Assembly (NCBI GenBank): GCA_028870815.1
Contig: JAGWOU010000184.1
Location: 1 to 5,082, forward strand
DNA: 5,082 nt
Reading direction: 5' to 3'
Source of the DNA: Rhodospirillales bacterium
GTDB taxonomy: Bacteria; Pseudomonadota; Alphaproteobacteria; Acetobacterales; Acetobacteraceae
Shown here: positions 1 through 5,082 of the stretch, piece by piece
Numbering within the stretch: the stretch's first letter is position 1
How the letters are laid out: every line of letters starts with the position of its first letter
Made by a program: the position numbers and the translations under genes
The notes under the pieces: generated by a model
Told to the model about the DNA's origin: nothing
Database searches by the model: none
What the model saw: the letters and a program-made list of their open reading frames with translations, nothing else

Positions 1-160
1 CTCCAGATAACACATCTCTTGCCCTGGCAGAGAGGTCTTGCAGGTTGCCGATCGGCGTGGAAACCAGCACAAGGGCTGGCAGGGACTCCCGGATCTGTGC
101 CCCGGGGAGCGCGTCCGTTGGAGGGTCTTGAATTGCGTCTGGTGCCTTATCTTCGTTCAT
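1..160 (-). CDS. rsmI: RsmI, 16S rRNA 2'-O-ribose C1402 methyltransferase, N-terminal part (runs off the left edge)
   Basis: Reading the minus strand from an ATG at 160-158 gives 53 uninterrupted codons to the window edge. Residues 31-40 read VLVSTPIGNL, followed by QDLSARARDVLSG. This is the N-terminal signature of RsmI (YraL), the SAM-dependent enzyme that 2'-O-methylates C1402 of 16S rRNA in the ribosomal decoding centre. The TPIGNL strand-loop starts the SAM-binding tetrapyrrole-methylase fold. The ATG is chosen because AAGGAG (complement of 166-171) lies 5 nt upstream. About 30 residues precede the conserved core, and this leader is acidic and proline-containing (NEDKAP, QDPPTD), longer than the short leader of the E. 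coli protein. The gene is divergent from the lipoprotein gene, as rsmI and lpoA are in many proteobacteria, and overlaps its 5' end. The rest of the protein lies outside the window. Family assignment is firm; the exact start is likely. Confidence 0.88.
   Translation of the reverse strand, partial: MNEDKAPDAIQDPPTDALPGAQIRESLPALVLVSTPIGNLQDLSARARDVLSG
120..125 (+). promoter_or_regulatory. Shine-Dalgarno of the lipoprotein gene
   Basis: GGAGGG lies 7 nt upstream of TTG at 133-135. It is the reason for choosing this TTG over GTG at 142, where the spacing would be 16 nt, and over the much earlier in-frame TTG at 19, which has no matching site and lies antisense to conserved rsmI sequence. The site is inside the rsmI coding region on the other strand. 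Confidence 0.65.
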
Positions 161-1410
161 CCGTGCTCCTTGGCGCCACGCTGGCGCTCGCAAGCTGTGC
201 TGGTCAAGTCCCGCAATTCCCCGGCGGCTTTGGTTTGCCCTCATCCCTCATGTCGGGTGCGTCGTCTTCAAATGCGAATTTCGGCAAAACCGCGGGCAAT
301 GTTCTGCTGCTGGTGCCACTTTCCGGCCGGCTCGCGCCGGTGGGCCAGGCGCTGGCCAACGCCGCGAAGCTGGCTTTCCCACCCGGCAGCTCGCCCTCGC
401 TCGACATCCGCGACACCGGCGGCACACCGGCAGGCGCGGCCAGCGCGGCGCAGGCGGGCCTTGCCGCCGGAGATGGCATCATTCTCGGCCCCCTCACCGC
501 GGGGGACACCCAGGCGGTCATTCCCATCGCCAAGCAGGCGGGCGTGAATGTTCTTGCCTTCACCAACGACAGCGCGGTGTCGGCCCCCGGCGTATGGGCG
601 CTGGGAATCACCCCGGCCCAGCAGGTAGCGCGCGTGGTGCAGGTTGCGGCGGATTCCGGCCGCACCCAGCTTGCCGGCTTGGTGCCAGATACGGATTTCG
701 GCCACAGCCTGGCTCAAGCCCTGCAGCAGCAAGCTTCCGCGCTTAGCGAGCCGCCGCCGCAGATCGTTTATTACGACCAAAGTTTCTCCAGCGTGAACGA
801 CGCGGTCAGGTCCATTTCAGACTGGGATGGGCGTGGCGCCGCGCTGATAGCCGAGATCAAGGCCGCGAAAGACGAGAACACCGCGGCGGGGCTTGAAAAA
901 GCCCGCGAACTGCGCCGCCAGCAGGTGCCGCCGCCAAGCTTCAACGCGTTGTTCATCGGCGCGACGGATGGCAACACCCTGGCTGAACTGGCAAATTTCC
1001 TGCCTTATTACGATATCTCGTCGCCTCAGGTGAAATTGATGGGGCCGTCTCTGTGGGCCCCGCTCGCAACCGCGATGGCGAGCCAGCCCGCCTTGCTCGG
1101 CGCCATCTACGCCGCCCCTGACCCCGCCGCTGCAGCCTCATTCAATGCCAAGTACAGCGCGGCTTACGGCAGCTCACCGCCGGGGATCGCGGATATCGCC
1201 TTCGATGCAGCCGCCCTCGCCAAACTCGCCGCTTCCTCCGGAGGCTATACGTCTCAGGTGCTCACCGCGCCGTCCGGCTTCACCGGCACGGATGGCCTGA
1301 TTGTGTTGCAGCCAGATGGAACCGTGAAGCGCGGCCTCGCGGTGTTCTCCATCGCGCCCGGCCAGCCCGCCATCACGTCCCCCGCGCCCACCAGCCTGGG
1401 CCAACCGTAA
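133..1410 (+). CDS. Penicillin-binding protein activator, LpoA/YraM-like lipoprotein (periplasmic-binding-protein fold)
   Basis: A 425-residue predicted lipoprotein. From the TTG start the N-terminus is a lipoprotein signal peptide: Arg at 2 and 8, a hydrophobic stretch from 9 to 20, then the lipobox L19-A-S-C22, with Cys22 as the expected lipidated residue. After a Ser/Gly-rich linker, residues 57-79 (VLLLVPLSGRLAPVGQALAN onward) match the first strand and helix of the type-1 periplasmic-binding fold seen in LppC/YraM proteins. Residues 113-121 (GDGIILGPL) and the following AVIPIAKQAGVNVLAFTND fit the next strand-helix units of that fold. E. coli LpoA (about 680 residues) activates PBP1A from the outer membrane and has an added N-terminal TPR domain. 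This protein has only the binding-fold part, as is usual in alphaproteobacteria. The adjacent rsmI supports the call. A branched-chain amino-acid ABC-transporter binding protein shares the fold, but the lipobox and rsmI neighbour favour the activator role. Activation of a PBP here is inference. The 6-bp gap to the kinase gene suggests co-transcription. Confidence 0.8.
   Translation: MRLVPYLRSSVLLGATLALASCAGQVPQFPGGFGLPSSLMSGASSSNANFGKTAGNVLLLVPLSGRLAPVGQALANAAKLAFPPGSSPSLDIRDTGGTPAGAASAAQAGLAAGDGIILGPLTAGDTQAVIPIAKQAGVNVLAFTNDSAVSAPGVWALGITPAQQVARVVQVAADSGRTQLAGLVPDTDFGHSLAQALQQQASALSEPPPQIVYYDQSFSSVNDAVRSISDWDGRGAALIAEIKAAKDENTAAGLEKARELRRQQVPPPSFNALFIGATDGNTLAELANFLPYYDISSPQVKLMGPSLWAPLATAMASQPALLGAIYAAPDPAAAASFNAKYSAAYGSSPPGIADIAFDAAALAKLAASSGGYTSQVLTAPSGFTGTDGLIVLQPDGTVKRGLAVFSIAPGQPAITSPAPTSLGQP
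166..171 (-). promoter_or_regulatory. Shine-Dalgarno of rsmI
   Basis: The minus strand reads AAGGAG here, 5 nt before the ATG at 160-158. It decides the rsmI start over downstream GTG codons nearer the TPIGNL motif. The site lies inside codons 12-13 of the opposing lipoprotein gene, in its signal peptide. Confidence 0.7.
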
Positions 1411-1416
1411 CGGCGC

Positions 1417-2775
1417 ATGTCCGAGCAAACCAGTTGGGAAAGAGCCTGGCCCGCCGCAATCGCGCTGTTTCTGGCGCTTGTCGCGGGGCCTACCGCCGTT
1501 TTCGGGCTTCTGGTTCTGCTTGGCGAACTGCGCCCTGGCATCGCCTTGCTTTCCTGGGCTGTCTGCGGCCTGGTCGCCATCGGTTTCGCGCTGCTGCTGG
1601 GGCGGGATGTCGCGATCATGACGCGGCTTGTCCGCTCACTGCGTACCGCACCTGACTCCCTGCCCAGCGAGCGGCAGCTTTTGGTTCCCGGCCTGGACGA
1701 TCTGGGTGCGGAGGCCATGCGCCTCATTCATGCCGAGCGGCTGTTGCGTGGCCGCCACGTTGCCAGCGCCACGGAGGATAGGGCGCTGGTTGAGCGTCTG
1801 CCGGACCCGCTTCTCAAGCTTGATGCCGAGGGCGCTCTGCTCTGGCGCAACGACAGCGCGATCACCGCTTTCGGCACGGAAACAGCGGCTCTGCTGCGCC
1901 ATCCCGATATCCGCGCGGCCTTTAGTGAGGCGCGTTCCAGCGGCGTGCCGGTTCGCCGGGAAATCGTGCTGGCGGCACCGGTAATCAGGGATCTCGAAGT
2001 CACGATGATTCCCGTCGGCGCGCCGGTTTACATGCTGGTGAGCGACCGCACGCGGGAGCGCGCGCTGGAAAAGATGCGCGCGGATTTCGTCGCCAATTCG
2101 AGCCATGAGCTGCGCACGCCGCTCGCCAGCCTGATCGGCTTCATCGAAACCCTGCGCGGCCCGGCGGCTGACGACGTGGAAGCGCAGCAGCGATTTCTCG
2201 GAATCATGGCCGAGCAGGCGGCGCGGATGCAGCGCGTGATCGGCGATCTGCTCTCGTTGTCCAAGATCGAGATCTCCGAACATTCTCCGCCGAAGGAAAT
2301 GCTGTATCTGCCGCCGTTGCTGGAACGAATCGTTGCCGGGCTGGAGCCGATACTCAACGCCCAAAGCGCCAGGCTAGTCGTGGCAATGCCGCCGGATTTG
2401 CCAGAAATCCCGGCCGATGCCGACCAGCTCACCCAGGTATTCACAAATCTTCTCGATAATGCCTTGAAATATGGAAAGTCGGACGGCGAGATCAAACTCA
2501 CCGCCAGCGCCGTGCCGGATATAAGGTTTCCTTCCGGTGGCGTCGTCGTGGCGGTGGAGGATGACGGCGCGGGCATTCCGCGCGAACATCTCCCGCGCCT
2601 TACTGAGCGGTTTTACCGGGTGGACAAAGGACGCTCCCGCGCCATTGGCGGCACGGGGCTCGGTCTTGCAATCGTCAAGCACGCTGTCAACCGCCATCGC
2701 GGCCGGCTGCTCATAGACAGCGAGCCGGGCAAGGGCACCATCTTCACCGTCTGGTTACCGGGCCCAAGCCGCTAG
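1417..2775 (+). CDS. phoR: PhoR-type membrane sensor histidine kinase
   Basis: 452 residues. Two membrane segments (about 12-36 and 40-62) are separated by only a few residues, so there is almost no periplasmic sensor domain, as in PhoR of the phosphate regulon. A PAS-like region follows (about 124-210, starting near LVERLPDPLLKLD). The HisKA H-box FVANSSHELRTPL carries the phospho-accepting His230. In the HATPase_c domain the N-box ends at N348 (LLDNALKYG), the G1 box is D383-G-A-G-I-P, the F-box-like stretch is ERFYRVDKGRSR, and the G2 box is G412-T-G-L-G-L. All catalytic boxes are intact. PhoR proteins phosphorylate PhoB under phosphate limitation and are usually controlled by the Pst transporter and PhoU. 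None of those partners is in the window, so the phosphate role rests on architecture and resemblance. The ATG at 1417 lies 6 nt after the lipoprotein stop and has no clear Shine-Dalgarno, which points to translational coupling. Confidence 0.8.
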   Translation: MSEQTSWERAWPAAIALFLALVAGPTAVFGLLVLLGELRPGIALLSWAVCGLVAIGFALLLGRDVAIMTRLVRSLRTAPDSLPSERQLLVPGLDDLGAEAMRLIHAERLLRGRHVASATEDRALVERLPDPLLKLDAEGALLWRNDSAITAFGTETAALLRHPDIRAAFSEARSSGVPVRREIVLAAPVIRDLEVTMIPVGAPVYMLVSDRTRERALEKMRADFVANSSHELRTPLASLIGFIETLRGPAADDVEAQQRFLGIMAEQAARMQRVIGDLLSLSKIEISEHSPPKEMLYLPPLLERIVAGLEPILNAQSARLVVAMPPDLPEIPADADQLTQVFTNLLDNALKYGKSDGEIKLTASAVPDIRFPSGGVVVAVEDDGAGIPREHLPRLTERFYRVDKGRSRAIGGTGLGLAIVKHAVNRHRGRLLIDSEPGKGTIFTVWLPGPSR

Positions 2776-2834
2776 GCCGAGACAGAACGCCCCTTAACGG
2801 TTATGAACGTGCCGCTGGAACGGGGAGTAGAACC
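2776..2834 (+). other. Short intergenic gap before the glutamate-synthase-like gene
   Basis: These 59 bp hold the ribosome binding site of the next gene. I see no convincing sigma-70 promoter, Pho box, terminator hairpin with a T-run, or conserved small ORF. It is the largest gap between plus-strand genes here, so an internal promoter is possible but not visible. Confidence 0.5.
2822..2827 (+). promoter_or_regulatory. Shine-Dalgarno of the glutamate-synthase-like gene
   Basis: GGGGAG lies 7 nt upstream of ATG 2835, supporting that start. The start is also supported by a clean hydrophobic N-terminal segment beginning at residue 2. Confidence 0.7.
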
Positions 2835-4265
2835 ATGGCCATCGGGATAATCGTTGCCGCGCTGATCGTCCTTGGATTGATCGGGGTCTTCATTCACGAC
2901 CGGACGCAAACCCACCACACCGTCTTGCGGAACTTTCCGGTCATTGGGCATTTCCGCTACTTCGCGGAAACCTGGGGCACCTATATGCGCCAATACCAGT
3001 ATCTGTCGGATTGGGTAGAGCGCCCGTTCAACCGGCTGGAGCGCAGCTGGGTTTATCGTTCGGCAAAGGGCGTTTCCAATTATGTCAGCTTCGGTTCCGA
3101 AGCCGTGCCCACCTTCGTGTTCCGCAACGCTGCTTTCCCGATTCTGGAGGAGGATAGAAAATCCTACCCCGGCAAACTCATCGGCGTAGCCAACGGCCCT
3201 GGTGCCTGCGAACAGCCTTACACCGCCGAAAGCTTCTTCAACGTCTCCGGCATGTCTTATGGCGCGCTCAGCCATGCGGCCGTCACGGCGCTTTCGCGTG
3301 GGGCGAAGCTCGCCGGCATATGGATGAGCACGGGTGAGGGGGGCTTGAGCAAATTCCACCTCGAAGGCGGGGCGGATATCGTCATGCAGATCGGCACCGC
3401 CAAATATGGCGTGCGCGACGCCGAGGGAAATCTTTCCGATGCGCGTTTGCGCGAAATCGCAGCGTATCCACAGGTGAAAATGTTCGAGGTCAAGCTCGCG
3501 CAAGGGGCTAAGCCCGGCAAGGGCGGTGTTCTGCCCGGCAACAAGGTCACACCAGAAATCGCCGCGATACGCGGCATCACCCCTTGGCAGGATTCAATCT
3601 CGCCCAACCGCCATCGCGACATTGGCGATATCCAGGAGTTGGGAGTATTCATAAACCGTGTGCGGACCATCACCGGCAAGCCGGTGGGCGTGAAGTTCGT
3701 GGTCGGCGACCCCGCCTTCCTCGACGAATGGTTCAACGATTGTTCGGAAAATCCCGAGCATTGTCCTGATTACTTGCAGGTTGACGGCGGCGAGGGCGGA
3801 ACCGGCGCCGCTCCGGAATCGCTTGCCGATTATGTCGGCTTGCCGATTACCCAGGCGCTGCCCTATGTCGCGGCACTGCGCCAGGAACATGGTTTGCAGC
3901 AGCGCATTCGCATCATCGCGTCCGGCAAACTGATCACGCCGGACAAAGTAGCCTGGGCGCTCTGCATGGGGGCGGATTTCGTGTCGTCGGCGCGCGGTTT
4001 CATGTTCGCTCTGGGCTGTATCCAGGCGATGAAATGCGGTTCGGGCAAATGTCCCACGGGTGTCACCGCCGCCGATCCGCGCCTGATCCGCGGGCTTGAT
4101 CCAACCGACAAAGCAGTGCGCGTTTCCCGGTATGCGCTTAAAATGCGCGACGAGGTGGAGATCATCGCGCATAGTTGCGGCCTCACCGACGCCAGCAAAT
4201 TCGCGCCCAAGCATGTCACCGCCATCGAAAATGGTGTGGCGGGATTCCGGGCCCAGTCGAATTGA
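2835..4265 (+). CDS. Membrane-anchored FMN-binding glutamate synthase family protein (GltB central/FMN domain only)
   Basis: 476 residues. Residues 2-20 (AIGIIVAALIVLGLIGVFI) form one membrane anchor. The rest matches the synthase (FMN/TIM-barrel) part of the glutamate synthase large subunit: MSYGALS at 140-146, STGEGG at 165-170, KPGKGG at 226-231 followed by LPG, SPNRHRDI, DGGEGGTGAAP at 317-327, and ASGKL at 362-366. Cysteines C395, C401 and C406 form a C-x5-C-x4-C pattern, which in GltS binds the [3Fe-4S] cluster. In true glutamate synthase this part converts 2-oxoglutarate plus ammonia to glutamate on FMN, using ammonia from an N-terminal glutaminase domain. No glutaminase domain or separate amidotransferase is present here. 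The family is widespread as stand-alone proteins whose substrate is generally unproven. The cofactor sites look intact, so an active flavin/iron-sulfur enzyme is likely, but its reaction and electron donor are unknown. Its stop codon overlaps the next gene's start. Confidence 0.85.
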   Translation: MAIGIIVAALIVLGLIGVFIHDRTQTHHTVLRNFPVIGHFRYFAETWGTYMRQYQYLSDWVERPFNRLERSWVYRSAKGVSNYVSFGSEAVPTFVFRNAAFPILEEDRKSYPGKLIGVANGPGACEQPYTAESFFNVSGMSYGALSHAAVTALSRGAKLAGIWMSTGEGGLSKFHLEGGADIVMQIGTAKYGVRDAEGNLSDARLREIAAYPQVKMFEVKLAQGAKPGKGGVLPGNKVTPEIAAIRGITPWQDSISPNRHRDIGDIQELGVFINRVRTITGKPVGVKFVVGDPAFLDEWFNDCSENPEHCPDYLQVDGGEGGTGAAPESLADYVGLPITQALPYVAALRQEHGLQQRIRIIASGKLITPDKVAWALCMGADFVSSARGFMFALGCIQAMKCGSGKCPTGVTAADPRLIRGLDPTDKAVRVSRYALKMRDEVEIIAHSCGLTDASKFAPKHVTAIENGVAGFRAQSN

Positions 4266-5082
4266 TCTACCCGCTGCTATTCCTGCTGGCTGCGGGGTTG
4301 AACATCCTGCTTGGGCTGCACCAATGGCCCTATGTGCTGGCCGGGAATCTTCAGGACCCCGATTCCTACATGCGTCTGCTGCGGATCGAGCAGGGCATCA
4401 AGGCCGGGCATCTGCTCACCACTGTCGCGGGGGATCAATCCGGCGCGGGCGTAATGGTGGAGTGGTCCCGGCTGCTGGACATGATCATCTGGCTGCTTGC
4501 CGCACCCCTGGCGCCTTTTCTTGGCTGGCACAAGGCGCTGTTTGCCGCGGGGGTGGCGCTGGGGCCGCTTGGGGTGGGCGCGCTCGGCGCTTCGCTGGCC
4601 TGGGCCGTGGAGCCGGTTTCTCTGCGCCGGCATCTTTGGTCGGCCGCCGCCGCTTCCGCCCTTCTACCGGCTCTGGCCAGCATCGCCTTGCCGGGCGTGG
4701 TGCACTATCATATCGCCTTGCTGGTGCTCATCGCGTTTACCGCCGGCTGTGTGCTCAGGGCTCTGCGTGAAGACAGATGGTTTGGTTTCCTGGCAGGCTG
4801 CGCTGGCGGCTTTGCAATTTGGATGACACCGGAGACCATGCCGTTTGTGCTGATGGCCTATGCGGCATTGGCGCTGCGCTGGCTGAAGGTAGCCAACGCG
4901 ACGACGCTGCTCGCCACTGGCGCTGGATTTTTCGACGTTTTGGCTGTCGGATTTTTTGTGGACCCTCCGGCTGGCGGCTACGCCGTGCAGGAGATCGACC
5001 GTCTCTCCAACGTCTATGTCGCCCTGGGCCTGATTCTTTTGGCCAGCGCGGTGCTGCTTACGCGTGTGCAGGCCAAGGCCAA
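4262..5082 (+). CDS. Polytopic membrane protein, probable GT-C (STT3-like) glycosyltransferase, C-terminus cut by the window edge
   Basis: From TTG 4262 the frame is open for 273 codons to the window end, and GC-rich, Leu/Ala-rich membrane coding is continuous. The first segment (about 2-19) is hydrophobic. The next loop carries D32-P-D34-S-Y-M-R-L-L, and then V66-E-W-S-R-L-L-D73, followed by several more membrane segments (from about 74 on). An acidic D-x-D in the first extracytoplasmic loop is a hallmark of GT-C enzymes, which transfer sugars from polyprenyl-phosphate donors. I recall uncharacterised alphaproteobacterial membrane proteins with DPDD-x-MRL, HWSRLVD, a His-rich DHHN-like patch and an ETLPF motif. 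Here PGVVHYHIA (144-152) and ETMPF (191-195) occupy the matching places. The TTG overlaps the upstream TGA (ATTGA), suggesting coupling. Its Shine-Dalgarno is weak (GGG near 4249-4251), and a second TTG codon about 12 codons downstream is a less attractive alternative. Family membership is inferred from motifs; acceptor and sugar are unknown. Confidence 0.6.
   Translation, partial: MIYPLLFLLAAGLNILLGLHQWPYVLAGNLQDPDSYMRLLRIEQGIKAGHLLTTVAGDQSGAGVMVEWSRLLDMIIWLLAAPLAPFLGWHKALFAAGVALGPLGVGALGASLAWAVEPVSLRRHLWSAAAASALLPALASIALPGVVHYHIALLVLIAFTAGCVLRALREDRWFGFLAGCAGGFAIWMTPETMPFVLMAYAALALRWLKVANATTLLATGAGFFDVLAVGFFVDPPAGGYAVQEIDRLSNVYVALGLILLASAVLLTRVQAKA

Larger units (their letters stand above)
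120..171. other. Shared divergent translation-initiation region
   Basis: The start codons of rsmI (160-158, minus) and the lipoprotein gene (133, plus) point past each other, giving a 28-bp overlap of coding sequence (133-160). Both Shine-Dalgarno sites (120-125 plus, 166-171 minus) lie in the opposing gene. No promoter can be placed between the genes, so each must start transcription within the other gene. I could not recognise clear -35/-10 elements for either. Confidence 0.55.

Noticed and set aside
64..79. CCAGC/GCTGG inverted repeat as an operator or hairpin
   Set aside because: The stem is only 5 bp with a 6-nt loop and lies inside rsmI coding sequence. It is expected by chance in GC-rich DNA.
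19..132. Longer in-frame version of the lipoprotein starting at TTG 19
   Set aside because: It would place a non-hydrophobic leader ahead of the lipoprotein signal peptide, and it lies antisense to conserved RsmI sequence. TTG 133 has the good Shine-Dalgarno.
202..207. Minus-strand TTGACC as a -35 box for rsmI
   Set aside because: No acceptable -10 element at 16-18 nt spacing; the sequence there is GC-rich coding.
1636..2364. Long minus-strand open frame antisense to the kinase gene (about 240 codons)
   Set aside because: It is Arg/Gln/His-rich with no recognisable motif, and it lies fully opposite conserved kinase sequence. It is a typical GC-rich shadow frame.
2803..2850. Small 15-codon frame (MNVPLERGVEP...) before the GltS-like gene
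   Set aside because: It has no ribosome site of its own, runs into the next gene's start, and shows no leader-peptide features such as codon runs or a paired terminator.
2772..3503. Long minus-strand open frame antisense to the GltS-like gene
   Set aside because: It has no domain or ribosome site, and the opposite strand carries clear FMN-domain motifs.
4096..4770. Plus-strand open frame spanning the GltS-like/GT-C junction
   Set aside because: Its composition is Arg/Gly/Pro-rich and meaningless in this frame. The frame starting at 4262 gives continuous membrane segments and ordered family motifs.

Overview
The window is a compact stretch of a GC-rich alphaproteobacterial chromosome. Gene content and protein style suggest Rhodospirillales/Acetobacteraceae, but this is an inference from recalled homologues and was not tested. 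It holds five protein-coding genes with almost no non-coding DNA. I saw no RNA genes, mobile elements, CRISPR arrays or long repeats.

Left end (1-171): the first 53 codons of a minus-strand gene, rsmI (16S rRNA 2'-O-methyltransferase), run off the left edge. It faces a plus-strand lipoprotein gene of the penicillin-binding-protein activator (LpoA/YraM) family. The rsmI/lpoA divergent pairing is a known arrangement in proteobacteria. Here the two 5' ends appear to overlap by 28 bp, so each gene's ribosome binding site lies inside the other gene's coding sequence.

Centre (133-2775): the lipoprotein gene is followed after 6 bp by a PhoR-type sensor histidine kinase. The kinase has two membrane segments, a PAS-like region, HisKA and HATPase_c, and all boxes are intact. 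The response regulator (PhoB) and pst genes are not in the window.

Right part (2776-5082): a 59-bp gap with a good Shine-Dalgarno precedes a membrane-anchored, stand-alone FMN-binding glutamate-synthase-like protein. It keeps the C-x5-C-x4-C [3Fe-4S] cysteines but has no glutaminase domain. Its TGA stop overlaps a TTG start for a polytopic membrane protein that stays open to the right edge. That protein has a DPD motif in its first extracytoplasmic loop and looks like a GT-C/STT3-like glycosyltransferase.

The four plus-strand genes are close enough to be one transcription unit, mixing cell-wall synthesis control, phosphate sensing, a redox/amidotransfer-type enzyme and possible envelope glycosylation. 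The grouping is suggestive of envelope physiology, but nothing here proves a new system. The points most worth a second look are the overlapping divergent starts, the orphan membrane-anchored GltS-like enzyme, and the coupled TTG-started GT-C gene.
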